A stretch of DNA of 64,000 nucleotides from Struthio camelus (Eukaryota; Chordata; Aves; Struthioniformes; Struthionidae), in the NCBI RefSeq assembly GCF_040807025.1, contig NC_090944.1:122999738-123063737 (forward strand), read 5' to 3'. A program made the translations under genes and the position numbers. The notes beneath the pieces were generated by a model that saw only the letters and a program-made list of their open reading frames with translations, searched no databases and was not told where the DNA came from. Below are positions 39,087 through 52,530 of the stretch, one piece after another; position 1 is the stretch's first letter, and each line of letters begins with the position of its first letter.

Positions 39087-39100
39087 CTGCCATCTGCTAT
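39087..39100 (-). promoter_or_regulatory. Weak CTCF-like motif
   Basis: The minus strand reads ATAGCAGATGGCAG, agreeing with the CTCF core CCASYAGRKGGCRS except at the first two bases. A poorer relative (TCACTAGGTGGTGC, minus) lies 0.8 kb away at 38283-38296. By-eye matches only. Confidence 0.2.
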
Positions 39101-42100
39101 TTCTAAGCGACACTATGAAAGAGACTGGAAGACAATTCTGCGTTGCTTGGGGGAGGAAGGAGGAGCAGAGGGGATACTGACAAATCTTATTTATTTTCCC
39201 AGCTCAAACGTGGCAACGGCAGGTAACTGCAGTTGTATTAACTTGTGTGACTTGTAACTACCAGTGCATCTTTTCCAGCAGTGAGGTAGCCTGAACACAG
39301 CCAGCCACAAGATTACCACACGTCATCTCACTTACATGTTGTATTGCTCTTCATAGCGCTTGTATTAAAAATGTAAAATTACAAATCTATTTTATGATTT
39401 TGTTTCTTCCCATTTCCACAATGATTCCAGGCTTTCTGGGAGAGTAGAATAAAGCAAACTGATATAGCACAAGTATCCTCTTCATCACCTACAGTCCAGC
39501 AGGTAGCACGCTTCTAACACGCCACAGGAAACTTATGTTTCTACGCTTCTGTTGGTGTTCTCAACATCAAGTGAATTTTTGGTTGCTGTTCATGCCAGTG
39601 TGAAGCCTTTAGCTGGACATCAGTGTTAGCACCTAGGCTACATCATCAGGCAAAAGGCTTTTTGCAAGCGGATGCCCACAGTGGCTTTCAGGCTTGCTCT
39701 TGTGCGGGGAACAGGCAGGTCCTCCTCAATCCTTCTGGTTGCTTCTGAAAGCGCCTTTCTTCCCTGCACTTTCGATCTACTCGGCCTTCTCTTTTGTCTG
39801 CCATTAAGGTCACGTCTCTGTGTGTGGTTTTCCCACGCAGCATTAGCGGCACTCGAAGTGAGACTTTCTCTGCATGGGAAACGTTTGGTGAATTTTCAAA
39901 CGCCATTATTGATTTCACACTAATTCTCTTTACGAAGCTGGAGAAGCTCTTATGCAAAGTTGTAATAGGCAGGAAGTACATGACAAGTTATTTAAAAACG
40001 ACTGCCTGGAAGCAGTCTGATAAGTAAACTAATTTATATTCTGTATTTTTAAACGTATTCCTTAAACATACTGTATCTTTATTATCCATTCTGAATTACA
40101 TAGCATAAAAGTGATTGCATTCACCCCGCACCAGACGACGCGACTACCTCTCGGACTTCTGCTACAACAGGTACGGATATTTTGCCAAGATCTCCCCCAC
40201 CCACCTCTCCTTCAATGGCACATGGTTGGAACATAATGATTTTGCCTCTGCATCAGTCAACAACACTTCTGTATCTTCTCTTTTAGGACACTGAATCCAT
40301 AAACGGGCAGGAGATTCTTTTATACAAGCAAAGTTTTTGCCTGTTACATCAGTTTATTTCATTTCTCATAGGTCTCCTTTCAGACTCAGATTACTGACTG
40401 CCCTTTAGTGAATAACTTTCTAGTCATTCTTTGGTCTTTAAAATTACCTTTGAAATGTTTTATACAAGAGTACTCATTATGAACGAGTAATGTACTGAAA
40501 ACGTCAGCACCTCAAGAAGGCATTATATAAAAGATGAGTAAATTTATGTACATTCATCATTCAAACTTGTCGCATTTTTCATTCTTCTAAAATGTGCATC
40601 TTGCGCTGTAGTACAATAGCTTATATGAATTTAACGACATGAAAGGAATAATGTCAGAACTGGCTTACAGTATATTTTAGAAAAGAAAAGCAATCAATTA
40701 AGAGTTTTCCTCCCTCTACCAACTTAATAAGTTACTCAAAGTATTTACGCGGGAACATCCCCCTGCATTGTTTTTAGTCAGAAGCACAAAAAAAAAAAAA
40801 AAAAAAAAAAAGGTGTTGGGGGAGCTACAGTCTACACCTTCATGTAAAGTGAAAGACGACTTTGGTATCAATTGGGAGTGGAAGGGTTACTCACACACTT
40901 TTCTGATATTTAAGGAGTTTTTAAATGTAGAAGGATCTTAATTTAGATTTCTTAAACTTTTCCCCTTCATATGAGGAAGGAGCTCAGATTGTTTTGCTTC
41001 ATTTAGTAAAGCTTAACCCTTAAAAATCAGGCACGCTCCACTTTCCAGTGAAAATGCTCCAGAAGGTATTCATTCTAAGGATACTGGGGGCTAACTAAAC
41101 AAATCCAGGAGCAGCAGATTCTACTCTAATTTACAGTAACGTGTGTAGTAACAGCATCGGTCACTTACGCTCGTTTGCAAAGCTGGAAGCGAGGAGAGCG
41201 CCCAGGTCACTTTACACGACTAACAACAGTCAAGGTAGCACACACCTCTCTTATCATATCAGAGCACCACATCTATGAGCAGACAAGCAGTAAATTTTGG
41301 GGCTGGTTACTCCTCGGCAAGAGGGCAGGAAAAAAAACACACCCCAAAACAGAAGAACCTTCAGCCTCGAGCTCCCCAAGTTGTCCACGTCCTTCTGTGG
41401 TTTAAAACACTCTCTCTTACAAGCCACAGTGTAGGTCCTATCTTTTTACTTTGGTTTTTTTTTTTTTTTTTTTTTTTTGTAAGATACAAGAAGGCTCGGG
41501 GCTTGTTTTGGTTTTTGGCTGACAAAGAAATAAATGCTAGCTTTAATTCTGAATTGGCAATATTATGAATTTCAGACAAAGGTCATTAGAGAGATTACAG
41601 ATGAATAAAATGCCACGTGCGTATATCTCATACACTACAATAAGGGAAATACACCTACTGTTGGAGTGAAGAGAAGGCTTCTATTGCTATTCAATTCTAT
41701 TTGGCAGGTTAATTAAAATTGCTCAATACTACAAATATTTTCTCTTTGTATATATGCTATAGTAATGGATAGTTTTCCCTTTTTATCTCATGATTTGGGT
41801 GATAAACAGAATGGTTCTAATCAAAAGCAAGCCGAAACATTCTCCCATCGTCTTTTTATGTTTCTTCATTAGCTACTCTTCCACACCTCCAAAAATCTGA
41901 CTATATTATAGAGCGTTAGCTTCTTCCTCCCACACTGTGTAAGGTTGAGTTGGAAAAAAAAGCTGAAGGCGTGTATTACGATCCACTACAGTGTCTCGCA
42001 AAAGAACGTGGCTAACCGTCAAGATGTTCCTGCAGGCTGCGGACACTGTGACTGTGCTTACTGGACCCCTGACTATCCACCCAAGCACATTCGGAGTAAC

Positions 42101-44051
42101 GCAAGATAGCTCTGTGTATTCCACTGCACAGCACTGCCCAACAGCGACTATTACAGGTAACGTCATATTGGAACACAGCTTATTTAAAGAGTATTTGATT
42201 TGATGCTTTTTCTTCTCATGCGTTCTGTGCATCAGATCGTATCGTTGAAAAAGTAAAATAAAATGATCAACTCAGCTTTCTGTTGTGAATATATACAACG
42301 CTAGTTCAGATTGAAAGTGGCTCTCAGAAGTAATGCTGTCTACATAAATGTAAAGCTAAAAAAATACATCCAGACGTGCCTAGCTTTTCCTAAGCAACAT
42401 TACAAGACAAAGTCATCCATTCAATCACACGTAATAATAGGATCACCAGTACGATAAAAAGGCAAGCAAGATAACGATCAGATTTTAGGACATGGAAATT
42501 ACAAAAAGAAACAACAAAGGTTGAACACTGATAAATTTATAGCATGACAGGTAGTCTACCCATCTCAACATGCACTTGCATTGACTGTCAATAACCTGTC
42601 CAGACAAAACAGCAGAGAAACATCACTTTTTTTTAATTCTATTCCAAATAAAAAAAACTCTCTAAAATGTGAGACTGATGTTGTCTTATTCAAGTTTTCC
42701 TTATCATCTTAGGTAACTGAGACCTAAAAATGCACGAGAATCTGTTTTCCACTTTCGTCTTCTGCTTTGTAGTGAAGACAAACATAACTTAAGCTGAGGA
42801 ACCAGGGGTGTAAGATTTTCAGTGCCACAGAGCACCTGGGTTTGTAGTACTAGGGTATAAACAAGTGGAGGAAAAAAAGAGTTTATATGACATATTTAAA
42901 CCAGTTGTTTCATAAGTTACCCTTACAGTGAATATGCATTTACCTACATTGTGTACATTTTTTCAAGGGCTAGGTTACACTGATGCTCATCCGCAGCAGT
43001 CAGTAGAGAGGACTTTACATAGCGCTATCGATCTCATTTACACACACAGTCTTCTGAAGGGATAGTCTCTTCTCCCTCACTGCTTGTCAGCACAAAACTG
43101 ATGAGATCTTGAGACGTTAGTCATAGGCAACAGACAGAGCAGACCATTTCCCATATACAGCACACCTTATCAGTTACTTTGGGCAAGCTCCTGTTTTTAT
43201 GCCCTTTGCATAAGGACAGGTTACAAATCTCTTGGTATCTACATTCACATGTGGGGGATGACAAACACCCAAGACCAGAGAATACAGTACCTATAGGGCA
43301 TACCACACACTGAAATAAGGAGGCTATGCAAGCACTCAAGTTCTCTTCATCTGCAAAATCCTTGAAAATCTCCCAGGGATGCAATTCACCATTCACCTTG
43401 GCAAGTACACATTAAATAACCATCATCTCCAGAATAGTTAGTTAGCCCAGAATAGTAAACGTTCACTAATATCCTTCAAGATTCCTTACAGGGATTGTGA
43501 CTCTCAAAGTGACACAGACGGACAGATCGAAGGACTACACTTCAGAGTGGAAGACTGATAACGGTGTATTTGGAGAAAGCGAGAGCTAATCCAAGGAGGA
43601 TGAGAGAACAGTTCAGATCTCACTAGAGAAACGGGGTCATTGGGGAGACAAAAAGACCACAACCTACCTTTGACTGACGAGATAAAGATGGGATAAGAAA
43701 ACCTTCTAGCTCTAGAATAAGCTAGGATGACAGATAAGGGAGGATTCGAAAGGAAATGCTTGCAGCATCTTACGCTAAAAATCTGTTATGTTTGATCAAT
43801 CGTCCCTAGCAAAATCGTCCCTTCCTGCTGTTCGTTAGCTCACCCTCCTAAGTGTAGAAATGATCACACGTAAAATGGAATACAAACAGGAAGCCACGCG
43901 TCCTCAACACAAGGATTACTGGAAAAATCACGCAGCACTGGAGAAAGTCTTCCCTTATTACTGACCTATAAAACAGCCCTTGCCAACATTACAGCCTACT
44001 TGCCCTCAAGAGTGGAAGTCCAAAGCTCCTTGAAGACAACAACCAACGTCT

Positions 44052-44065
44052 CCACCAAGTGGCAA
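44052..44065 (+). promoter_or_regulatory. Weak CTCF-like motif
   Basis: CCACCAAGTGGCAA differs from the CTCF core at an important G (position 7) and at the last base. It is recorded because it is on the opposite strand to the site at 10832 and could pair with it as convergent or divergent anchors. Speculative. Confidence 0.15.
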
Positions 44066-47000
44066 TCAAGAGAAATGAACCGCTAAAAAGTCAAAGCTAT
44101 ATACATTGTGTGATCTCACCTTCGTCACCTTTCAAGCACACGCTGCCGCACACTTAAATGGACAGACCAGTCAAGAAATGTAATTTGCTGCTTCAGCAGC
44201 AGCCCAGACAGATCCTAGAGCAGGGGGCTATGGCCGGGAGGGATTCCAGTATTCCTGTGTAACACACCCAATTAAAGGTAACTTTCATTCACCCAAGAGC
44301 CTTGGGAATCTGCTAATGGCATGATTCCAGGACTGCGGTAACTCAATCTGTGCGCAAGCTTTCTTCACCACACAGAGGCCATGCTTTCCCGCTTCTCGGC
44401 ACACAGAGCTGAAAACTAGCTGCTCTTTCAGCTGGATTAGTTTTCAGACAGATTACCTCCCTGATCCACTTCGCTGTGCTGCTGCATAAACACTAGTGCT
44501 GGCAACAGACGAGACAGGGAAGGAGCAGTGAGAAGATGCCTTTGGAGAACAGGACTGCTTTTTAACGGCAATGACTGTTTAGAGCCTAACTCCAGAATAC
44601 TCCACAAGATATTCAAACACCCTTTCTAAGGAAGCGTCTTTCATGAACCAGTCATAAGGGTAAGGACTGATAACTAGACCTTTTCCCCCACTCATTAGAT
44701 GAGCCATGATTGACAGATGCAATGGAGGCTGCAAGATGGAGAACAAGGACCCAGATGTCTCTGTTCTAGCTGCCCAACCCATAGCCTGCTCCACAGAAGG
44801 AACAAATAAGCAAGACAAACACAGAGGACCTGCAGCATCAATTTTTTTTTTTCTGGTTAGTCATTGGTGGACTCATGGGAATTCCTGGGATCCTTATCAT
44901 TTCCCACCCCTTCTACGTTTCAAGAATTTCTCTGCAAAAAAGGATGACGTTTTCAAGCAGACCTGAAACGGCATTGATCTAGCAGGCAGCAAACATCAAC
45001 AGTCACAGTCCTCATAGCCCCCCCTTTCTTAGCACGAAAAAGCTTGTCCCCACTGGTAAACACAACCAGTTGCTGATAGGGTAAAATCATACCACTCTCC
45101 ACAGCCACCTGCTCTCAGAGGTTTTGATGCGAAGGCAACTGTGCCACATGCATTCATAACGTGTTGATGGTAAGACTACAGACGCCTTCAGTTTCTTGTC
45201 TCCAGGACTGAAACAGGTGTCAGCCCTCACTGCTGAGGTGTACAGAGATCCTGAATGCCATTTAAGAAGCACCTTTTGGAAGCTCCACAATATTGCCAAC
45301 AATTGAGCAAGCTGAAAACGAAGCACGAGATTGCTAGCGCTTATTTCCGATTTAGCTGCTCGTAACAAGGATTAACCAGAGTGTCTTCTACTGCTCCTGG
45401 CAGTCTGTCTTTGATGAGCATCGGGAGTGTGAGTGCTTTGTAAAAATGGGGAGCTCTGGCTTCCCCTGCTAGATTTTGGGGGAGAATTATTCCCCAAACT
45501 AGCAAGAACTTCCCTAAAGAAGCCATTTTTTCCCCCTTTGGCAGTTCTAAACCTGGAGACAAGCTCTCACATAACTCCAGCCTCCTTCCATCAAATGATT
45601 GTTTCTCCCAGTTGATACTATTGGAGGTGCTCTCTGTAATCCGTTCTCACTCACGGCCTGACGCTCATAACGGAAGGTTTGTTCAGGCTATACCCTCTCC
45701 AAGGCAATACAAACAACAGATACATCCGTCAGATGAGGGGAAAACCCAGCTGTAAAGAGAGAGCTTGTCATATGGATGCGACGCTGATGTAATGAGTGAA
45801 ACAAAAGTAGATTCCAAGAAATGGGGACAGAGTCCAAGACAAATCTGAAATTAGAAATTTACAGAAAGATCTAGCAAAGACTTCTCTGATTTGAGCCACG
45901 GACTTTAGAGGACCTATAGATGTAACTACAGTAGCCCATTCCTTTTTATCACTGTGCATTCCTGTTTGAGCAGGAAGAGCGACAAGCAAATCCTGAATGA
46001 TACTGCCGAATCAAAACAGCATTTGATCTCAGCGTTATGTTAAATACCTAGACAGATAATTTTGGAGAATTGTGCTATTTTGATGGGTCACCCTTAAAAT
46101 TACATTGTTTATAGCCAACATATTTTAAAACGGAAGCGGCACGTTGATTCACACTAAAACATGTAAAATCAGTGCAATCCAAAGGACCAAGCTCAGGCAG
46201 GCACTTCAGTCAACGGAGAGCAGCGGCTGTCACTGGGAAAACAGGGCTGAAAATGTAGATTAGGTGCTTGACGCAGTTCAATCTTCACATGTAAGTGTTA
46301 AGCATTACATTGAAGCATGGCTATAATTTTGACTGCGCAATTCCTTGTAACTGAGAAGAATCTGACAGTGTTGCTACTTCAGGGGGATTTTAACTGAACT
46401 CCTTATTCACGATTAGGTAAAAATAAGTCCTGCTCCACTGCAGCCAACGCATTTTGACTTTAACCAGGATAGCACCCACAACAACTACCTGCTTAATGTA
46501 AACGCCTACCACTGACACAAGGCTGGTGTGCACAAGTGGCACCTCCACCCTAATGCTACTTTAGAATCGTCAGGTCGGCTTCTGTGACTACATCTCCAGT
46601 ACAAGCTTTTTGCTTCTTTCACTCCGAGCTCCAGATCCGTCACACTCCTCATCTATAGCTGGGATCAAATATACCAATTTCCCAAGATTTTGTTGAAATA
46701 AAAGCGGCTATTGAACAAATTTTGCAAGTGTTTCCACGTACAGACCGCAAAACTGTATGAGCAATTGCAGTACTGAGCCCTGCTACAAGCCTGCTCATCT
46801 CTCAACAGGGCCTTTGGCTTCACCCACCTGTGCCAGCCCTGCCTGCAGGCGCTGCTGGGGCTCAGGCTCAGGCCAATCCCCAGAGCTCCGCAGCAACGGG
46901 GGGGCAGCTGCTGGCTAGGGGCAGCCCACAGAAACACACCCTGCTTTTCCTCTTTGCTACTGGCTGGGCACCACTTGATAGAAAACTGGGGCCCTTTTAT

Positions 47001-47857
47001 GACAGGTGACATCACTCAGAAGGAAGAGCATCACACCTGCTCTCCCTCCCCCGGGAGCTATCTCAAGAAAATCCTCAAGCCAGGTAATGTACGAGGATCA
47101 TACAACACCTGCAAGGGCAGTTCTGATGACACTTTAAGGCTTAGGCACCATCCCTCCAGACTCCTCCTGGTAGTTTTATTTAAAAAAAAAAAAAAATTAG
47201 TGACAATTGGTAGCATTCAGGCTTCCAGAAAGCTTTTGCTAAGGCAGAATCAAAATTAGCCTGTTAGATGAACATGGTGCCACAGTCACAGTACTCACAG
47301 GTAACAGCAGGCACGTTCTTCTTTTTACCGAGGTCTTCATTTTTTCTTCTATTTCAGAAAGCCACTGTCATTCACCCATAAGGTGACCCACGAAGGTCAG
47401 CCAAAAATCAATGCATATTATTTCAGAAGAGACATGGATTCCAGATAAATTGAGGAGATTTTTAAGAACCCTTTGCTACAGGAGTGGTAAGATTTAGCTG
47501 CATTACGTGGGATGTAAAAAGCAACTAAGAGGAATTGGGATGAGAGGAAGGAACTGCAAAGAAACTACATTAATATTTTCAGCTGTAGAGCAAGCAGGTT
47601 AAATCAGTTCTAGACATCACTATATCTGAAAGGCTCACTTCTTCCAAGCTTATGAGAAACAACCCTTTACGCTTGAGGAACATCAATCAAGTCAGTAGCC
47701 CACACTGGGTCAGTCCAAATACAGTCCAATACAGTATTTTTAGTCAGGGATAAATTAATGGCTTATGAGACAGGTAGAAATAACAGGCAAATCTTCTGCT
47801 TCTGAAAGTAGTAATGTGACACTGAAGAGAGAGCCTTAGATAAGGACTTCTGTACCT

Positions 47858-48000
47858 CCGATTCTATTCCTGGCCCTGTTAATAGCCTGTAAATGCTCTT
47901 GGGCAGGCCATTCCAGCCCTTTGTGCCTCACTTTCACCTGTAAGAGCAGGGATATGCATACGGCTCCTTTGCAAAGCCATCTGAAGTGATTAAAAGGCAG
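47858..48000 (-). repeat. MIR SINE-like fossil
   Basis: ATTCTATTCCTGGCCCTG, CTCTTGGGCAGGCCATTCC, TTTGTGCCTCACTTTCACC, TGTAAGAGCAGGGATA and AAGTGATTAAAAG follow, in order, the reverse-complemented MIR consensus (ATCCTGGCTCTGCC, CTTGGGCAAGTCAC, CTGTGCCTCAGTTTCC, TGTAAAATGGGGAT, GGATTAAATGA). This is the best-preserved MIR-like fragment in the window. Confidence 0.7.
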
Positions 48001-51000
48001 GATAAAAATCGACGACTTTTATTTCCTGTTCAAATCCAGGAGTTGTGGCAAAAGGCTCTATAGGGTGGACTTGTGTAACAAACTGCAACGCTGCTGTCAA
48101 AATATTTCTTGTTCTCTCCAAATGTTAGAAAGCAAAATCTAGTGGAAATAGAGTTACTCTACATTTTTTTAGGAACAAATCTTAACTGCAAATCAGTAAT
48201 TCAGTGGGTTTTTCTTCTTCAACTTGTAGATTCCTAACAGTTTTTAAATAAAGGTTTAGGCCTTTATAAAGAAGTTTAAGTCTGTTATTACTCACCTTTT
48301 GTGAGCCCCTTAGAAGTAGCCCACAGACTACCCGGCATTGAAGTCTATTATCCTAAACCTGTTTTGATCAACCGTTAAAGCAATACTCACATCCCCAGGG
48401 CAAGTAAGGATTGTAACATCTTACATGAATCTGTCCCGCATTCAAAGCGTTTCCAACAGTTTCTGAAGCAAGGCTTTTCAGGCTGCTAGTGAACAGATGC
48501 ATTAAAGGGAATAAAATAGTGGGGATCCCTGCAGATCACCCCAGCCTGAATCAGCTTTGCTGACTCAAACTTGCACTGCTTCCCCCATTTTGAATTCTGC
48601 TTATTCTGTGGCCCCACCATTTTCAGTCTCTCCTCTATTCTCAACTGAGATACTAGGAAAGCAATACGTAAGTGTTCAATTATCTTGAGCCAATCTTCAT
48701 TGTTTTGGACCTCTCTTTCATTTTAGAGTAAGCTGAACCAAAGTCACTCCTGTCTCTGCATTCAACCTTCACAAATAAAGTCCTCTATCAGTATTTCCTT
48801 CACTACTTCTTGCATTACTTTTCTACGAAAGCTGCCTCATCAGCTACACAGCTCTAACTATTCTATGTTAGCATATAAGTCACAAGTTACTGTCACTATC
48901 ACGCTAAGCGCTTTACTTTATGTGGCATCTCTTTCTTCACTCAGAAAGGAATCAGTGCTCAGTGCTCTGCAAAGCAGCAGCTAACTCTTCATGTACATAC
49001 AGAGAACTAAATGTCAACATTTAAATACATACACATTTGATATCCAGCGCAACTTGGAGGATCTCCTATGATTAGCTAGCACGAGATGACTCTGTCCAAA
49101 CTGCCTATGCTGTAAACAGTCCAAGTAAACTCTTCACCCGTCTTGTGCCCCGTTGTTCATAACAAAGTTGTTCATGGGTCATCAAAAGGTGATTGGTGGC
49201 TAAAGCGTAACCAGTCTAACAAGCATTTATGTTGTAGACAATTATGCAAAAAAAATCATGGTAGAGTTTATTTAAATTGGAAAGAGGAACTAAAAAAAGC
49301 TCTCTTGGTAAAGTCCCAATTATCTTGCCAGTATAAATTGCATCCACGTTCAGGAGTGGGCTATTAGCAAAGCATGCAGGAGGGCTTAAAGCATCTGCAC
49401 AGCGGTCAGTACAAAGAAGCCTTAGTAGCAGTTTGGACTTTCAGTGTCATTTGTATCACAGAACCATGTCTTTCCTCTCAGAGACTAAGCAGCAAGTGGA
49501 GGATAAGCATAACACCTTGAAGACTGACTTAGAAAAGTAAAGCTGTGATGATCAGGTTCCAGTCACCAAGAATCAAACAGGACAGACTTGTTTGTTTGTT
49601 TTAATGCAGAGACACACATAATTCTAGCTAAAACTGTCCTGATGGATTTTCAGGCTTTCTAACAATTGATCTTCTAAAGCATAGCTAAGAATGGACCAGA
49701 AGAGCACCAGTCAACTGATGCGTATAACCATTTATCTACTCCATGCCTTCTAAGTTACCAAAGAACACTTACAGATATCACCTTTTTTTGCCTCAGTACT
49801 TTGTTTAGTAACTTTATACAGTTTGTCCTACGCAGCAGATGAGATTTATGCTACTTGCATGTGATGTTCTCATTTTCTCACGCTCAGAGCGTTTCCAAAC
49901 TTCTGTATGGCCAAAACAGACTGGGGGCAATCTACCGAAGGTTAAGTCAGTCAGACCACGTATTGGAACTGCTTATGAACAGTCACAAAAGTTTTACCAC
50001 ATACAGTAAGTTTTGCCAGACTCCTACCATCATACTCTTAACACAAGTTATCATCTTAAGCAGTCAATTACGAAAAAAAAGTTTTAGCTTTGGATTCTTA
50101 TATGCTTTAGGCGAAAACTAGCTTTTCATCTGTCTTGACCCTTCAACAGAAGGTTTTCAAAGGTGGACAGCATACAAAACGTTTGGAGCAAGGAGCAAAC
50201 AATGATACTGAACAATTTCAGGTAACTTTGAGACCCTAAAAATCCATATGCTAGATCTAGGAGTACAGAGAGCATAATTAGAACAGTTTAAGCAAAATAC
50301 AGTTGAACTATTAAAGTGCTAGATTTTAAAGATTACAGGTTTTTAATCATGTCAAAATCCTTAACGTCACAGTAAGTTTGGTACAGCTCTTTGGTATGGA
50401 CCATTCTTTCCACTGAAAACTCACAGCACAGTTTCACAGTGCTGTTCTCAGGAGGAAAAAAGTATTCGCACAGCATGAACATGTAATTGGATAGGTGTAT
50501 TCTAATAAACGCCTGACTACACTAGCCTCATAATCATTATGAGAGAAACTAACCCCAAATAAGGAACGACCGCTATTCTCTCGTCCTATGAGGTTCTTTC
50601 CACAAGAAAAGCTTCATTATTCCTTCCAATATTGTTAGAGGAGGTAGCAAGAATTACCTTTTTCAGGCGTGCAAAACAATCCTCCACTGCCCCTTCAGTC
50701 ACTCCTCAATATAACAAAATGCTAAGTCCAAGAAATGCTCCTTAACAGCGTAAGCGCTGCAAGATTTTTCGTACATTTGATTTTTGGTCAGATATAAACT
50801 TTGAAGTCAAATTTCACTGTCATGTAATTTAAAAACAGAGCAGAGAAACATTTTTAAAGCTTTTTTTTTTTTTTGTCATTTTTGTTGATAGAGCAGTCTT
50901 TAGGTTCCTAAAGTTCTATTATACCTTCCTTTGTTGGCTTTGAACAAGCTTCTGCCTAACATGCTTTTAACTGCAACTATTTACTTACGTTTCATGGTAG

Positions 51001-51410
51001 ATAACACATTTTCATTAGTCAGCCTCGGACACAAGCCCCGACGTTGCAGAGGCTTGACGTGCTTAGTTTAAACAGCGCTACCAACAAAACCCACCTTTGC
51101 AGATTCCTGAATAACCCCGTACAGAGAACATATACTCCTTACTGCCAGGATTTTGCCACCTGTTTTATTACTTATCTTCTGGAAAAAGTTGGGGGGGGGG
51201 GAGGGGAAAAAAAACCATAACTAACTTCAGTCATTTCTTGCGATCGCAGGCCATCTGCAGAGCGCCAACCATGACAAGTAGCAATAAAGCAGGAGAAGCC
51301 TCGCACGCCATCTAAGCTGCCAGCCCTAAGACAAACGGTATATGGTTACATTGGCAAAAGGTAACACAAACGAGAGCGCATATGCAGAAAAGGAATATAT
51401 AAACATATAG
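48001..51410. other. Upstream flank of FBXO11, no gene recognised
   Basis: No exon was recognised on either strand. A divergent non-coding transcript from the CpG island would lie here on the minus strand, but the sequence offers no direct proof. Short runs include 13 T near 50862-50874 and 11 G near 51190. Confidence 0.5.
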
Positions 51411-51525
51411 ATTAAAAAAAAAAGTTGTTAACAACCAGTCAGGAAATAAGCAGTGTGTGAAAACACATTAAAAAAATTAAAAAAATAAAAAATTTAAAAA
51501 TTAAAAAAATAATAATAATAAAACA
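51411..51525. repeat. A-rich low-complexity tract
   Basis: Two A-rich patches (51411-51424 and 51467-51523) with TTAAAAA units and a short AAT repeat. They end about 120 bp before the GC-rich island and make an abrupt composition boundary that would disfavour nucleosomes. Confidence 0.85.
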
Positions 51526-51920
51526 GCACAAGCCACACGAGGGCTAAGCACACACCCACAGCAAGGTTACCAAGGCAGAGAGTACACACAACACGGCATT
51601 TTAGGCAGCCGCTGCCTCCCTCCCTCCCGTTTTGCACATTACTTTAGCTTAGGCCCCCTCGGCACTTCCTCTCTGGCTGCTCTTCCACCTTCGGGGCCCA
51701 AAAGCGGAGGTTTCGGGGCAGCCTGGGCCTGCTGCGCACGCGGCCCTGCTCCCTTCACAGGCCTCGGCCTCGTCCCCGTCCCCCCCACGCCCGCCCCCGC
51801 GCAGCGACGCCCCGCTGCGCCCCTGCCGCTGCCAGGCCTCTTCCCTCCACCCCCCCCCCAACCCAACCCAACCCGGCTGCCGCCGCCTGCGCGCTTCGCG
51901 CAAGCTCCGCGCAGGTCCCC

Positions 51921-51945
51921 CCGCCCCGCCCCGCCCCGCCCCGCC
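51921..51945. promoter_or_regulatory. Tandem GC boxes (SP/KLF sites)
   Basis: Five successive CCGCC units create overlapping CCCCGCCCC sites, the recognition sequence of SP1-type zinc-finger factors. The complementary strand carries regularly spaced G runs that could also fold into a G-quadruplex. Confidence 0.8.
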
Positions 51946-51990
51946 CCTCTCCCTCCTCGCGCGCAAGCGCCGCGCCCGCCTCCCCGCGCC

Positions 51991-51998
51991 TTATATCC
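51991..51998 (+). promoter_or_regulatory. TATA-like element
   Basis: TTATATCC is the only TATA-like word in the island core. If used, initiation would fall near 52020. CpG-island promoters are usually dispersed, so this may be unused. Confidence 0.3.
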
Positions 51999-52067
51999 TG
52001 CTCCAGCCGCCGCACCCCACCCCGCTCCGCTCGCCTCGCCTCGCCTCCCGATAGAAGCGGCGCCGCC

Positions 52068-52113
52068 ATTGGCCGCGCCGCCGCCGGGCCTCTGTGTGGG
52101 AGTCGGCGATTGG
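52068..52113 (-). promoter_or_regulatory. Two inverted CCAAT boxes (NF-Y)
   Basis: ATTGG occurs at 52068-52072 (CCATTGGCC) and at 52109-52113 (CGATTGGCGG), 41 bp apart. Paired CCAAT boxes at this kind of spacing upstream of a CpG-island start are typical NF-Y sites. If both are upstream of the start, transcription begins after about 52150, which disagrees with the TATA-like word at 51991. Confidence 0.55.
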
Positions 52114-52169
52114 CGGAGGGCGGCCGCCAGCGGCTGCCTCCCCGCGAGTGTGTGTCTCGGGCAGTGTCA

Positions 52170-52205
52170 ATGGCTCCTCCTGCCACGGAGCAGCGACGGG
52201 CTTGA
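52170..52205 (+). CDS. Candidate upstream ORF, 11 codons
   Basis: ATG at 52170 (context TCAATGG, with G at +4) opens 11 codons and stops at TGA 52203-52205. It is the only ATG I found between 52170 and the FBXO11 start at 52531, so scanning ribosomes would meet it first if transcription starts before 52170. It would be a regulatory uORF; the peptide itself resembles nothing. Its relevance depends on the unknown transcription start. Confidence 0.35.
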   Translation: MAPPATEQRRA

Positions 52206-52530
52206 GACGGGCAGGATCGCGGGGCTCCTTTAAGAGAGGGATCTTTTCTTTTTTTGGGGGGGTTGGGGAGGGGGGCAGCGGAGCGAACATCCCCCACAGC
52301 CAGCGCTCGGGAGACCCAGGCGGCCGGCGGCTCCTCTGCTTCTCGACCGAGCCGGGGAGGCGGCGGCGGCGGCGGGACCCGCACCTGGAGACCCCCCTCC
52401 TCGCCCGCCCGCTGCTGCGAGGCGGCCGCCCCGCGGCTCCCTGCCCGCCGAAGAGGCACCGGTTGCCGGAGGATTAACACCCCCCCACCCCCAACTCCCC
52501 TCCCCTCCCGCCACCCACACGAGTCGGCAA

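Larger units (their letters stand above)
35331..47857. other. Intergenic DNA, no gene recognised
   Basis: No exon, RNA gene or well-kept repeat was recognised. It holds long A or T tracts at 36675-36690, 40788-40811 (24 A) and 41455-41478 (24 T). A weak L2-tail-like patch (GGATCACAAAGCACTTTCC) lies near 36217. Candidate CTCF-like motifs are listed separately. All open frames are short and unremarkable. Confidence 0.5.
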
